Positions 1-12,149 of a stretch of DNA of 64,000 nucleotides are shown here, piece after piece (within the stretch, counting starts at the first letter, position 1; each line of letters opens with the position of its first letter). The notes under the pieces were generated by a model. It searched no databases. It saw only the letters and a list, made by a program, of their open reading frames with translations, and was not told the origin of the DNA. The DNA is from Stromatinia cepivora (Eukaryota; Ascomycota; Leotiomycetes; Helotiales; Sclerotiniaceae), in NCBI GenBank assembly GCA_014898415.1, contig RCTD01000005.1:1736001-1800000 (forward strand), written 5' to 3'. Made by a program: the position numbers and the translations under genes.

Positions 1-1098
1 CTTACCACCAGTAACGTTAACATCCCAAGTCCAGCCAGAGCACTTGGCGCAGAGAACGTAAACGTTGGTAGCGGAGGATGTGACGGTACCGTGAACGTTG
101 GAGAGAGTGACACCAGTGATGGGAACACCGGCGGTTGGCTTTCCAGTTGGGGAACCGTTCTGGTAATCTTGCTCGATGACAACACCGTAGGAGGTGATAC
201 CGGAGAGGGTGATGTCCTTGTAGGTAACGCCGGAAACGGATCCAGTGGCACCGGAAACGGTCTTGATGCGGACACCGTTGGCTGAGTTCTTGACAGTGGA
301 GGATTCAATGGTAACGTCAGAGACAACGTTGTCGGAACGTCCACCGACGGATCCGATGGAGAGACCGTGACCGCCGGAGCAGATTCCACCGGTGAAGGTG
401 ATACTAGTACCGGAGTTGATAGCGAGACAGTCATCTTGGTTTTGAACGTTGGCGCCGGAGATGATGATATCAGAGGAAGAACCAATATCGAAAGCATCGG
501 TGTTGTGTCCGAGGGAGTTACCAGCCGAGTTGTCGATGGTGATGCCGGAGAGAGTAAGACCAGAGGCACCGTTGATGGAGAAAGTTTGGACTGGGGAGTT
601 CAAGATTTTGATGTTGTTGATGGAGGACTTGCCCTTCAAGGAGTGAGCGTAGAAGAACTTTGGCTTAGTCTTTCCACCATTGGAACCCTTGCCATCCCAG
701 TACTTGGCTCCTTGACCATCGAGAACGCTTCCGGAGGCACCGGTAACAGTGATGTCAGTTCCGGAGACGGAGACGAGAGGGCCAGACCATTCTTCGAAAC
801 CGAAGGTGGTGGTACCCTGGAAGATGACATGAGTACCAGAGTTGAGGCCTGTCAAGTCAAGAGTGGTACCGGAAGGAACGGTGAGACCGCTGAGGACGAT
901 GGTGGCGCAGGAAGTCTTGGACTTGGCGGCGGCAGCCGCACCGTTGGCTCCGGAGAAGGTGCAGGAGCCAGCCCTCTTCTCGACAGCTGCGAGAGCATCG
1001 GCAGCGTTTGGTGCAGCAGTTGGTGCTGGTGCTGGAATGGCAGATACGGCTGCGCCCAGCGCAAGGAGGCTCAAGGCCGAGGAAAGAATTTGAACCAT
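1..1098 (-). CDS. Endopolygalacturonase (GH28), C-terminus beyond window
   Basis: Secreted pectinase that hydrolyses alpha-1,4 bonds of de-esterified homogalacturonan in plant cell walls. The frame is open and intronless from the ATG at 1098 to the window start; about 20 C-terminal residues are missing compared with fungal family members. Residues 1-20 look like a signal peptide, followed by an Ala/Pro-rich propeptide ending in Lys-Arg (a Kex2-type site) just before AGSC. GH28 catalytic signatures are all present: NTD (N199-D201), QDDC (D222, D223), GHG (H244) and RIK (R277, K279). The sequence strongly resembles Botrytis/Sclerotinia PG1-type enzymes, which are virulence-associated, but I do not assign a numbered paralogue. 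It is transcribed divergently from the pectin methylesterase 7 kb away. Confidence 0.95.
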   Translation of the reverse strand, partial: MVQILSSALSLLALGAAVSAIPAPAPTAAPNAADALAAVEKRAGSCTFSGANGAAAAAKSKTSCATIVLSGLTVPSGTTLDLTGLNSGTHVIFQGTTTFGFEEWSGPLVSVSGTDITVTGASGSVLDGQGAKYWDGKGSNGGKTKPKFFYAHSLKGKSSINNIKILNSPVQTFSINGASGLTLSGITIDNSAGNSLGHNTDAFDIGSSSDIIISGANVQNQDDCLAINSGTSITFTGGICSGGHGLSIGSVGGRSDNVVSDVTIESSTVKNSANGVRIKTVSGATGSVSGVTYKDITLSGITSYGVVIEQDYQNGSPTGKPTAGVPITGVTLSNVHGTVTSSATNVYVLCAKCSGWTWDVNVTGGK

Positions 1099-1212
1099 AT
1101 TGGCTAGTATTGTTTTGTTTAAAGGAATGTAAAGAGTGAATGTACTAGACAGTATGGAAAAGAATGTAAGTGATGATGAGATGAGGAAAGAAAAGAAGGT
1201 ATTGGAAGCTTC

Positions 1213-1220
1213 TTATATAT
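1213..1220 (-). promoter_or_regulatory. TATA box of the endopolygalacturonase gene
   Basis: On the minus strand this reads ATATATAA, about 115 bp upstream of the start codon at 1098. This is the only good TATA-like element in the proximal upstream region, and the spacing fits a fungal promoter with a short 5' UTR. Inferred from sequence and position only. Confidence 0.55.
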
Positions 1221-2114
1221 GTGAAGACAAGATTGAAATTTGGGGAAGATTTAAAGTGGGATACCGTTGAATCGCACCGCCAGCTGTTTGTTCCACATGT
1301 CGACAACGGTAAACCGCACAGCCTAACCAACAATGAACCAAAGTACGGAGTATTGATATTAATTGTGGGTGGCCCCACTCTAGCTTTATTCGAAGGTATT
1401 CACGGTATAATAGGCGAACTTCATTATACAATAGAAATTCATTTTGTGTCAACGAGAATATATGTAATAATTTATATGATAATATTATCAGAATTATTAT
1501 TGATATATTTCAAAATGATATTGATAGATTATTTGAAGTATATGTATTATTATTGTTGTCAAAATCCTATTAAATTTTCTACTATTATAACTCGAATATG
1601 GAAAATAAATGGTTTATGGATTCGAAGAATTAAACTCATTTTCAAACCTCCTTGAGTTTGCACCAAATGAATACATGTTGAGTTTTCTGATATTGAGTTC
1701 CTTTATTTGAACAATTTGGGTAGTAATGAACATTGTGAGTACAAAGAAATACAAGTTACTGTAGAGTACTGAATAGCCATGTCATTTTCAGATGGGGCAC
1801 CACCCACCCATAAAACCTCTTCTGATTGGTCATAAGTAATACGCGATGCTAAGGGTGGGGTAGTTCCAGGGATTCTTCCGATCCAAGCCTTACGAAACCC
1901 TACGAAAAAGCTTTAATCCAATACACAACTTTAAAAGAATAAATAAAATGATCGGAAAAGTAATGATTCGATTGAGACAATTGAGAGCTTTCAGAATCTG
2001 TAATTACTTTTAGGGTAAGCCCTATAATAATAGTTAAATCAATTCGTTGAAGTCGAAATGAAATGACTTATAGTGATTGATGCCTCAGGCATAATTGACT
2101 TGAAGCTTTTTCAA
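1221..2114. other. Intergenic, upstream of endopolygalacturonase
   Basis: No gene is supported. A 144-codon open frame on the plus strand (1221-1655) has AT-driven, low-complexity content and overlaps the PG promoter, so I treat it as chance. The segment probably contains the distal regulatory region of the pectinase gene. Confidence 0.5.
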
Positions 2115-2548
2115 ATAACGTGGTTTATCATCATATGGGCCATATCATCATGTGGGCCACTTCAAAATACATACAAAATTCGTCTGTGCATAATTGTGCA
2201 CTTTCTTTATTTATCGATATAATTTAATTCTTTTTTCTGAATATTATATTTGTTTATATAAATAATATGAAAGTTAATTAAAATTCAAAAATTTCAAATA
2301 AATAATAAAGTTATTCAAAAGAATAGGTTTTTGTAATGCAAAATGTGACAGTTTTGAGTTATAATCGAAATATTTATAAAAAGATAAAGTATTATAAATA
2401 TTTTATTTCTAATTTTTATAGAGAAATCATTTTTTGAAAAAAATAATGATTGGTTATTTAAATATAAATATTAAAAAACTGCTGATTTTGATGTATTTTG
2501 AAGTGGCGCACATGATGATATGACCCACATGATGATAAACCACGTTAT
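2115..2548. mobile_element. MITE with ~58-bp terminal inverted repeats
   Basis: The first ~58 bp (starting ATAACGTGGTTTATCATCAT) recur as the inverted complement at the right end, with only a few transitions. Each terminal repeat also contains two tandem subrepeats of the form ATCATCATRTGGGYCAY. The ~320-bp interior is AT-rich and has no coding capacity. If the TA inside each ATAACG end is the target duplication, the element proper is 2118-2545, which would suggest a Tc1/mariner-type origin; that assignment is tentative. Confidence 0.8.
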
Positions 2549-3074
2549 CTAATAATAATAATAATAATAAAGAAGTTATATATACAAGAAACTATTTTAA
2601 AAATATTTAAAAATAAATAATATATTATAAGAAACTTGCATTTATAAAATTATAAATAAAACAAAATTATTTATATATTAATTTATTGATAATTATTCAA
2701 TTTTATTTTGGAAGTTGAAAAGTCTTATTTATTTTCTTTTTATTTTTATAGATTTTATATTATATTAATATAAGTTTGATTTATAATATAATATTATTAT
2801 TGATTTTGTTAAATAGAGATTTTAATTTTAAATATTATATAATATTATTATTATATTTTATTAATATTAATATTATATTAATTTAATAAAGAGCTAAAAA
2901 AATTTATTTAAATTATTATAATATCAATTCTTTAATAAATATTATAAATCGATTATAGAATTATTATTATATAATAAAAAGATATTTTTATCAAAAGTAT
3001 TAATTTTATTATTAATTAATATTTTTTATATATTTTAAGTGATATTTATTAAATATATTGGAAAAGATTATAAA

Positions 3075-3248
3075 AATATATAAATAATAAATATAAATAA
3101 TAAATATAAATAATAAATATAAATAATAAATATAAATAATAAATATAAATAATAAATATAAATAATAAATATAAATAATAAATATAAATAATAAATATAA
3201 ATAATAAATATAAATAATAAATATAAATAATAAATATAAATAATAAAA
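3075..3248. repeat. 13-bp tandem repeat (ATAAATAATAAAT)n
   Basis: About 13 near-perfect copies of a 13-bp all-A/T unit. It lies directly before a small GC island at 3256-3290 that contains GAGCGAAGCGAGGACCGGGG. Confidence 0.9.
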
Positions 3249-3606
3249 TAATATCGAGCGAAGCGAGGACCGGGGTTTTAAGGGCTTGCTTTTATATATA
3301 TTAACAGATATAATAATAGAATTAAACTTTTATTAAAATATTTTTTTAATATTATTATTGTTGCTTGTCACGTGCCTTTATGGCACGTGTATCTCACTTA
3401 AGCGATGGTCTTTATTTAGTCGTCGCTCTTATAGAGTTCTTTTGAACTTTATATATAATATAATCTCTTTTTTTAAAACGATCAATTATATAGTTTTATA
3501 CGAGTTTCCAAAGAGTGTACTCATTATAAATAATCTCAATATCGTATTATTATCACTCTCTACGGTTTCTATACACCGGAGACTATCAATAATTATTTAT
3601 ATTAAT

Positions 3607-3724
3607 CGTCGCGGAAAATAAATTTTCGAATTATTAATTCGAAGAATTTCTATAATATTTATTATATTTCAAAAGAAAAAAAAAATCTTCAAAATCACAA
3701 TCTGAAAATTTATTTTCCGCGACG
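3607..3724. repeat. 21-bp perfect inverted repeat in AT-rich DNA
   Basis: CGTCGCGGAAAATAAATTTT plus C at 3607-3627 is repeated exactly as its complement at 3704-3724, with a 76-bp AT-rich spacer. In a region where nearly all G:C pairs are gone, two matching arms with intact CGTCGCGG ends suggest a small element with terminal inverted repeats or a strong hairpin. No convincing target duplication is seen. Confidence 0.7.
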
Positions 3725-4904
3725 ACTAGTATTTATAATAGTATTTATATCAACTTTTCGATTATATTTTTAAAGTTTTTTTTTTTAATATAAAGAAAAC
3801 TATTTTAATTTTTATTAAAGAATCTATTATACTTTTTTGAATTTTATAATCTGTAGAATATATAATATATTCCGATAAAAACAAAATCTTTATAGTAATT
3901 TATTAAATTTATTAGAAATCAATTGAATCTTTTTCTTTATAATTCAATTTGAAAATGATTTTAATTATCATTTAAGAATTATTTTAAATTATATTAAAAT
4001 CTATAATATTTAAAAGAATTCGAGTATATGATTTTAAAACAATCGAATATTAAATAAAAGAAATTCGAAAAAGAAATTGAAAAATATAAAATTATATTAC
4101 AAAATCTTTATAATATAAATGAATTAAAAACACGAATAAATATTAAATTTGATAAAAAAATTTATAGTTTTTATTTATATCAAGAAGATTTATAAGAATT
4201 TTTTAAAGAATCGAAAATCAGTTATTTTATCGAAAATATCTTTATAAATAATAATTATAATAATATTACTTTTGTTATTATAGAAAAATATTATATAGAA
4301 TTTTGATATTTTGATTATTCTTTTATTGATATCGAAGTTATAATGTTTTTAGATTTAGAATATATTGATAAAAAGTTTATAATTTATTAAATAAAGAATT
4401 CTATCAAAAAATTAATTATTAAAAGAAAAAGTAAAAGAATTTTTTTAATAAAAGATACTTTTATAGGATAATTATAAATTTTATTTTTTTAAAGAAATTA
4501 TTCTTTTAGTTATAAAATATTAAATTAAATTATAGATTTTTTATTTTTATTTTATATATATTCTTTAATTTTTTGATATTAAAACCTTTAGAGTTGAAAA
4601 ATATTAATATAAATAAATTATTGAGAGTTTATAAAAGAATTTTAATATCGAATATAATATTCAATATTTTTTATATAATCTTTTTTTCATTCGAGAAAAA
4701 ATCTTCATATCGATTATTATTATATATACTTGGAGAGATATAGAAATATAATTAATCAATTTATAAATTATTAAAGTTCTCATTTTCGAAATTTATTTCA
4801 TTATATTAAAATTATTATAGATTAGAGTTGATACTACTGATTAATTATAAGAATAATAAATCGATAAGTAATCCTTTTGGCTCGCCGCGGGTTAGATTTA
4901 GAAT

Positions 4905-5245
4905 TGAGCTTTTTGGAATTATATAATTATAATATAAAATAAAATTTTGATAATATTATATATTCTAACTTGTATTATATTAAAATTTCATTTATAAATT
5001 AAAATCATATCAAATCAATTAATCTATAAAAATATTTTTTGGGTTTTTTTTGTTAATTGATAATTTCTTTGATTAATTTTTTAATTTCTAAATAATTTAT
5101 TATATTGATAGAAGAGTAAGAAAAAATAAAACTAATCAAAAAATCTAAGGTTTTAATTGGTCAATACAGATCACATGTGTAATATAATGTATAATCTAAC
5201 TAAAAGTGTTATATTATACTTTATAAAGGGCCCATCCCTAGCTAG
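4905..5245. repeat. Dispersed AT-rich repeat, uninterrupted copy
   Basis: Two blocks match DNA flanking the transposon nest. TTGATAATATTATATATTCT and its continuation (around 4945-4982) recurs at about 38252-38290. The stretch from TTGGTCAAT (5157) through the TTATATTATACTTTAT region and AAAGGGCCCATCCCTAG (5227-5243) is similar to 39137-39200 plus 55826-55842. In the second copy the sequence is interrupted by a MITE and by the Fot1-like transposon, so this copy serves as an approximate empty site. The repeat's own class is unknown. Confidence 0.6.
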
Positions 5246-6241
5246 ATTGTACGGTTCACCGCCGTCGACACGCGGGGGGATAAAAAGCCGAAGGTGCGAG
5301 AATCAGTTTCTCCTTGCGAAAGTTTATGATATTGATTCAAGGATTGCCATGGTCGAAATGAGAATCGTGATTCTAGAGATAAAGTTTCAGCATAATTGTG
5401 GGGGGCGCATATTCGAAATCATGTAGGTCAAGGAGGAAAAAGGCTAATTAGAGGATGAAACGAAGCAAAGAGATGCTTACCACAAGTATAACAAGCAATT
5501 TTGGCAAGCTCGTCTAGTATGTTAAAAGTTGTACCGAAGTAATTTCGGAGTTTAAGGTGAAGGGATGGAATGGTACGATCCAATCCCTGAATCTAGCTAC
5601 CAAGGTGTTTTGAGTTGAGATGCACTAGAAATGCGATAGAACTTTGATGTTGGCTATTTGGTAACCCCTGAAATTATGGGCGGTGGACTAGTAGGGATTA
5701 TTCTCTAAAACGTCAACTGGGGATGATAGAATGATTGTGCTATTATTAGATTCCACAAAAATTATTCCGTTTAATGAATGAATGAGATGATATTGAATGA
5801 TTTTGAAGACGTTCACGGATTATGGTGTCATCATCACGGGAAACTTATCTCTCTTTGCTCATGGATCGGCGGTATTTTTATTCTTCACTATCACTTCATT
5901 AAGATTGAGTTTAATCGGCGGAAGGGAACAGTCTGTACTCCGTAATAAGAACTTAATGTTATATGTTGTAGTATAGGCAAATAGAATCATACGGGAAACA
6001 ATTAAGGCTCCTTGAACTTTCAACGGTGCTATCCGCTGCGGGTGATATTCGACAGAAATGTTAGTGACGTGAATCCTCCGAACCGAAGGTAAACTATATG
6101 AAGTTCCAAAGCTGTCAACAGTTAACAAGGTGTCAGTCGTGTGTTCAAAGTCAAAATACGTGGTATTCAATAACAACCTTAATTCTACTTACATCGACAC
6201 GCAGTAACAGTACCAGGACTTCCCTACAACTACTGACAGAC

Positions 6242-6259
6242 GGAAGGAAGCTTCCTTCC
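6242..6259. repeat. 18-bp perfect palindrome
   Basis: GGAAGGAAGCTTCCTTCC equals its own reverse complement. It sits in otherwise featureless intergenic DNA about 1.8 kb upstream of the pectin methylesterase gene. Function unknown. Confidence 0.7.
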
Positions 6260-7967
6260 TTCTGTGCCAAGTCTAGTCGGTAGGTATTGTTCATTTACCG
6301 CCTCCAAGTAATTTTAAATCGGCTTGGCTGCTCCACGATACCCCTATTGGCATTGAATAAGCATTGTTTAAGCATTGCCAAATTGAGTACACAAGCCCGA
6401 AACTCTATGCATATGCCATGAGATTGTAAATTGCAAGAGGAATAACGTGCACGTGGCTTCTTTAGCCTCGAAGATTTCATGCTTCTCTGGGAGCACGTAA
6501 CAAGTTACATGCAGCCACAACTCCCACACTATGTCAATGTTTAGAGTCTTAATCTGACCAATGAAATTGATCGGTTTTTTATAATTCCACATTATTAGAA
6601 TGAAATTTACCAATTGAATTCCTCTGTTTATATCACTATACCCTTAATTTAAACCTCGAAAGATTTTCCCGCAATTATTTAATCCTGTTTAGACAAGGAG
6701 TTACATACGTTCTGGCCGCATGAGTACTGACTGAAGGCATGAGTAAGATCTTACAAATAACCAATTCAACATCATTACAATATAACGTACTCCACAGCGG
6801 CATAATAAGATATCATGACACTCGCAATGATTTTCCCATTCAGTAACACCACTATCGGTAGGAAAAGTGGATGGTTTCTGGAAGATATGGAAGGACTAGA
6901 ACTTTTTCAGAAATGGTTCATCAATTTGTTCAATCTATGTGTATTGAAATTCCCTCACGTCAGATTGATGATGTCTCAATGTGTAGAACGGGAGCTTCTC
7001 ATCAGCAACCTTACATTTCACTCTAGGTTCATCTATTTTCCATTTATCAAAATCCAGATGCATCGAAATGCCCGTCCGTGCCTTGATCTAATCTCACTCA
7101 CTCCCATTGACCCAAGGGACTACCTTGAAACTACCTGCTCTTACTCCGGGCGCTACGAAGAATAGCTTATTTCGTTGATCAGACGAGGTCTTTAGCAAAA
7201 ACATGTAAACTAGTTATCTCTTTTGCTATAATCATCGGACCATAGAAATTCCCCCAACGGAGCCGTAAATTATGCGATTGCTTTTTCCAACTAGGAGGCA
7301 CAGCCTCCGTTGGAGGAACATCTATAGTCCACTCCGTTGTCGTCAAAGAACTGGCAAGGATGCTTTGATGCACTTTACAATTGCCTTTTCTGCATCCACT
7401 TTTAAGCAATAATGATAAAAAAAAAACCTGAAACGCGCTTCTACTTCGATAATGGGTAATTCCACTAGCTCCCGATGCTATTTCGACCACTCAAAATAGT
7501 CGTCCAAAGGTTCCAGAATAATTTGATAGGTTGTTTAGATGTGACGGGCCCGATGTGACGGATTGACTAGATTTATATTACTATTGTCAATGGTCATGTT
7601 TTACGCGCGAACCCACCAATTCTTCAACCTGAGTTTTCCCGCTGTGTATGGAATAGGCTTTGGCCGAAGCATAATTAATGTATATCTTGCAAGAGGCCTC
7701 GTACAACACGGTTATTAAGACCTCAATGAGGTCACCCCACCAAGCACCCCATCACATGTGCCCGGGAGTGGGGTTAATAGCTCCTGACATCCATACACCG
7801 CGGGTCCGAGACATACTCGAGTAACTTTCGGAGTGACATTCAAATCATCTATCTGGAATTTTCGATATTTCTCTTGCCCGGGCGTCCAATTTGGAGAATT
7901 TCATAAAGAATCACCTGCCTGGGGTCCCCTCAGGGGTTACTCACGCAGCATGGGGGTGCCCACTGGT

Positions 7968-7973
7968 TATATA
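7968..7973 (+). promoter_or_regulatory. TATA box of the pectin methylesterase gene
   Basis: TATATA within GGTTATATAGTCC, 84 bp upstream of the start codon at 8057, in an otherwise GC-balanced stretch. Spacing fits a fungal core promoter. Confidence 0.55.
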
Positions 7974-8056
7974 GTCCGCATTGGCCTTTGACTCATGTTT
8001 CCACAAACTACCATTGATTCATTCATTTGTTCATTCAAGTCCGTGCCGTTGCTACA

Positions 8057-9093
8057 ATGCGTGTTCTTCTTACTCTCAGTTCTTTCGTCGCCGCTGTGCT
8101 GGCCGCGGCTCGCACAAGCCCCCCTTCCGGTGCCATTACGGCTGGTAAAGGAGGAACCTACTCTACTGTATGTTGCCACGAAAATGATCAACTAAACTTT
8201 ACTAATCAAACAATTAGTTCCAAAAAGCCGTTAATGCTCTCAGCACCACAACCACTTCCGCCCAAAGCATTTTCCTCTACTCCGGAACTTACTCGGAACA
8301 AGTTACCATACCCGCCTTGAAGGGAAAACTCACCGTATACGGATACACCAAGGATACCAGCTCCTACGATGACAATGTCGTCAACATCGAGCACAGTTCT
8401 TCTCTTTTGAGCGGCGCCGCCAATGATGAAGAAACCGGAACTGTCATTAACTTGTCGGCAAACACCGCTTTCTACAACATCAACATTAAGAACACCTATG
8501 GAAAGGGCTCTCAAGCCATTGCTCTGGCTGCGTACAACACCGAACAAGGTTACTACGGTGTTGGACTTTACGGATACCAAGATACTCTCCTGACTCAAAT
8601 CGGTAACCAGGTTTACGCCAAGTGCTACATTGAGGGAGCCGTAGACTGGATCTTCGGTCAACACTCTGTCGCTTGGTTCGACGGGTCTACTATTGCTGCT
8701 TCTGCTGGTGGTGGATGTATTACCGCCAATGGTCGTCCATCTACCTCTGACCTATCTTTCTACGTCATTAACAAATGTACCGTCACCGCCAGTTCATCCT
8801 CGACCGCCGGTGCCGGCACCGTTTATCTTGGTCGTCCATGGAGTCAGTATGCTCGTGTTGCTTACCAAGAAACTTCAATGAGCAACATTATTGAAAGTGC
8901 CGGATGGTCTGTTTGGTCTACTAGCTCACCAAACACTCATGGTGGTGTTCTCTTTGAGGAGCAAGGTAATACTGGTGCTGGTGCTTCAGGTACTCGTGCA
9001 AACTTTGCTAAGAAGTATTCTACTCCTTACACTATCTCTGGTATTTTGGGTAGCAGCTACTCTTCATGGGTTGACACTAGCTACCTTTCTTAG
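8057..9093 (+). CDS. Pectin methylesterase (CE8), secreted
   Basis: Removes methyl esters from homogalacturonan in the plant wall, making it a substrate for endopolygalacturonases such as the one at 1-1098. Two exons, 8057-8167 and 8218-9093, are joined across a 50-bp intron (GTATGT donor, TACTAAT-like branch site, TTAG acceptor), giving 328 residues, normal for a fungal CE8 enzyme. Residues 1-16 form a signal peptide ending near VLAAA. Family signatures are intact: GLYGYQDTLL with Q158 and D159, VDWIFG with D180, and YLGRPW with R243, which together form the catalytic site. The intron is essential: without it the frame breaks after residue 37. Resembles Botrytis PME1-type enzymes; the paralogue number is not assigned. 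Confidence 0.95.
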
Positions 9094-11888
9094 GCTAGGG
9101 ATGTGTGATGTGTTTGTGGTAACTGGAGGGGTGATGGGGGTGGTTCCCTTCTGATGATGTTTTTAAATGTGTATAGTTCTTTTGGAGTCTGATGCTTCAT
9201 GTATATAAATCCCACAGCTTTCTTTGCTGCGCCGAGAGTTTTTTATCACGTGCATGATGTTGTGACTATGTAGTGGGTTAAACTATAGTTGTATCTATAC
9301 AGCTCATCTTATTCCTACCACTATCAGTATTTCATCCCGTACACATTGCACCTCACCATCACCGCTTCATCCACTCCCTTTATTCCACCCCATCCATGCA
9401 ACCATAATGAACCCCAAATCCACTTCTTACACCCCTAACCCCTAACCCCCAACCATCTTTTCATCTCCCTTCCTCTCCAAAATTTCCCTTCACAGTTCCC
9501 ATCTATTCTCATTACTTGGTAGCCAGCCCATCACCAATAGACTGAAATATCTACCTTTTTCAAATATAACCAAACTGAACTAAGAGAGTGAAAATGGTAC
9601 TACTTGTTGTCTTGTAGATTCTTTACTTTCTGCTCTCTACTTTACTCTATACTTTGTACTATACTCTCTTCTATCCATATCCATTTCTCTGCAGAAAAGA
9701 AGCTGCAGCCCCTCTTCCAGATGAAATGGAATTTGAACTAGAGGTGAGTAATATAAGTAACATCTTTAACTCAACTCAAATCCTGACTAATACTATCTTA
9801 GATCTCTAGCAATAGCATTCTATTGATATACTTCATATCTCTCTATGAATATCTTATGAAATAATTTCATCCACTTGATGAATTTATTTTTACTCTATAT
9901 AATTTTATTTTCAAGTTGTATCATATCTATATATTACTCTTCTACTTCAATTTCTACTCCTAATTATCAGTAGAATATCTCGAATAGAAGATTTTCAGAT
10001 GATTAGATTAGTTTTTTTATTCTAATATAAAATAGTTAGAGTCTGAGAATGAGTCTTATAATAGATTATATAATATTAAGAGTATAGTAAGAAAAATCTA
10101 ATATAACTTCTTTTCTATTTCTATAGATTTATTAAACGAGGGGATTGTAAATTAGATATGAGAAGATTAGAACTTTGAGTAGATTAACATTAGCAGTAGC
10201 ATTAGTAGTATAAATAGATGTACAGAATAAAGAAAAAAGATATAAAAGTTCTAGATGAACACTTGAACCCCGAAGGAATATTAAAGTTAGAGTTGGAATG
10301 GGATTGGAGTGGATATATTATATAAAGGATATTAAGAGTAAAATATTCATAGTATTAATATTTTTGTTTATATTATATCTTTAAAGGACATTATATATGT
10401 GCTATTCATTCGAATCTTCCACTTTTCTGAATCTAATCTAATATATCGGACTAAATAGAGATATATTACAAAATGAAGTTCTAGTAGTAATTTTAAGTCT
10501 TCAATCTCACTATTAATTCATAGTAGCAGATATTATGCAAGCCTCATACTAGCGATCTCATGACTATATTCTTTCCTTAAGAGGTTTTCTTGATTTCTTA
10601 GCTTTTAGGATTGATTTTGGCTAGATAACGATATAACTACTGGTGAAAACGATATATGAAGATGGATTCATATGCTTTACAGGCAGAATATAACGATGAG
10701 ACTATTATTAACTTTCTAAGAGTATAGTGAGTAGTAATGTACATCCTGTTTTTTGAACCTTCAACTTTCGTTCAAACACTTACTGCTATTATACTCAAAC
10801 TATAATCTAAATATTCAAATCATAACAAATACCTATCTAATATATATCTATATTAATATCTGAGAAACCTTATAATATTTTCCCTTTTTTCTCTCCTCAT
10901 CAAAACTACCGAACGCATCCATCTAGTTCCATCTCGTTTCATCCAGCCTGTATACACTCATAATCTCCCCCTTCTTGTACCCAGAAATACCTATACCTAT
11001 CCCTATCCCTATTCTTTTGATTCATATTCAAGATTCTATTCAAACCATACAAATATATTCTCCATCCTTTATATCTCGCCTATTCTACACTCTATTCAAT
11101 TTCCTTCTAATTCATAATATCTCATCTCATTCCCAGACTTTCAACACCAAACATACTTTCTACTTTTTACTTTCTAACATATCATCACTTTCATATCTCA
11201 ATCATGAAATCTGATTACATTAGATGGGTATCTAGTATTCAAGTTAGAGCCGAGGTTAAATACTATAAGCTAAAGTTTGATTTTAAGTTAGGGTTCCAGC
11301 TCAAGAGATGAGAACTTGTCCCGAGATATGCTTGTATAAATCATCATTAAAAAGTACGTTCAATTACATAATATTTCTCATTCTTCAAAGTTATGTATAT
11401 ATTTTCTTGTTATGTCATCTCATCTCGTCTCTTCTGCACACAAAAAGTATTCTCTTTCCTTCCTTCCCTCTTCCTCTTCCTCTTCCTCTTCTTTCTAAAT
11501 ATAAATTTAAGTACAAAAGACACCTTCATTCTCATATGTTCATGTATTCCCAATCTTCTCCATCTAATTATCTACTCCAAATCTCACAATACGAGTCCTT
11601 CAACCTAATCTCCACCTCAGCCTCATTCTATACATACCAGAACTTAGATTTGTTGATAGAGGAAGTCATTCTATTATATTACATTACACCCCGCCTAAAG
11701 TCATTCTACACTTCTATACTACTCATTATATATATATCTCTAATCGACTCCTATACATACAAAAGTAAAACATGTCCCCTTGAATACTAGAAGTCTAGAA
11801 GCCTAGAAACTATAATATGTTAATACTCATTTATTTTATCTCTCTATTCTTTATTTTACATATATCTCTTCTTACTTTAAGTTTTTAA

Positions 11889-11960
11889 TCGATCTTTATA
11901 TCTTTATATCTTTATATCTTTATATCATTATATCTTTATATCTTTATATCTTTATATCCT
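11889..11960. repeat. 8-bp tandem repeat (ATCTTTAT)n
   Basis: About nine copies of ATCTTTAT with one variant unit (ATCATTAT). It runs straight into (CTCACC)n at 11961-11985 and then an 18-C homopolymer. Confidence 0.85.
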
Positions 11961-12001
11961 CACCCTCACCCTCACCCTCACCCTCTTCCCCTCCTTCCCT
12001 G

Positions 12002-12019
12002 CCCCCCCCCCCCCCCCCC
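12002..12019. repeat. 18-bp poly-C tract
   Basis: Eighteen consecutive C residues between two other simple repeats. Length polymorphism or assembly error is likely at such a run. Confidence 0.9.
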
Positions 12020-12149
12020 TTCAAAAACAAACAAACAACAAACAACAACAATCCACTCAACATCCTTTTCCCATCCTCTCCTTAAGTCCCCCACCCCCTA
12101 CCCTCCAGAAACCCACCCACTTATCCGTCCACCCGCTCCATCTCTTTCT

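Larger units (their letters stand above)
2549..5250. other. AT-rich, RIP-like repeat block
   Basis: About 2.7 kb of extremely AT-rich DNA dominated by TA dinucleotides, with no supportable gene. It begins at the right edge of the MITE and ends sharply at ~5250, where composition returns to normal. Short GC-containing islands remain at about 3256-3290, 3365-3420, 3540-3625, 3715-3730 and 4875-4895; these look like remnants of older elements. The appearance fits repeat DNA mutated by RIP (CpA to TpA), but the parent elements are not identifiable except for the repeat shared with 38-39 kb. Confidence 0.6.
5251..8056. other. Intergenic, upstream of pectin methylesterase
   Basis: Normal-composition DNA with no gene that I can support. 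Open frames of 105 codons (5859-6176, minus) and 116 codons (6815-7165, plus) show no recognisable domain and no splice-linked extension. The last 300 bp upstream of 8057 hold the pectin methylesterase promoter. Confidence 0.5.

Noticed and set aside
367..1107. 246-codon plus-strand open frame
   Set aside because: Exact antisense of the endopolygalacturonase gene; the minus-strand product has all GH28 motifs, and the plus-strand frame mirrors its Gly/Ser/Thr codons.
1221..1655. 144-codon plus-strand frame upstream of the endopolygalacturonase
   Set aside because: AT-driven composition, overlaps the PG promoter, no recognised motif.
3256..3290. GC island GAGCGAAGCGAGGACCGGGG as the end of a known transposon
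   Set aside because: It looks like an element remnant, but no matching second end or duplication could be found in the window.
6815..7165. 116-codon plus-strand frame as a possible secreted effector
   Set aside because: No convincing signal peptide, no splice context and no conserved pattern; too weak to annotate.
9428..9452. Telomere-like CCCCTAACCCCTAACCCCC
   Set aside because: Only two or three imperfect units inside ordinary intergenic DNA; not a telomere or a clear interstitial telomeric array.
11308..11790. 160-codon plus-strand frame
   Set aside because: Ser/Leu/Ile/Tyr-biased translation of pyrimidine- and AT-rich DNA with no domain or signal; judged non-coding.
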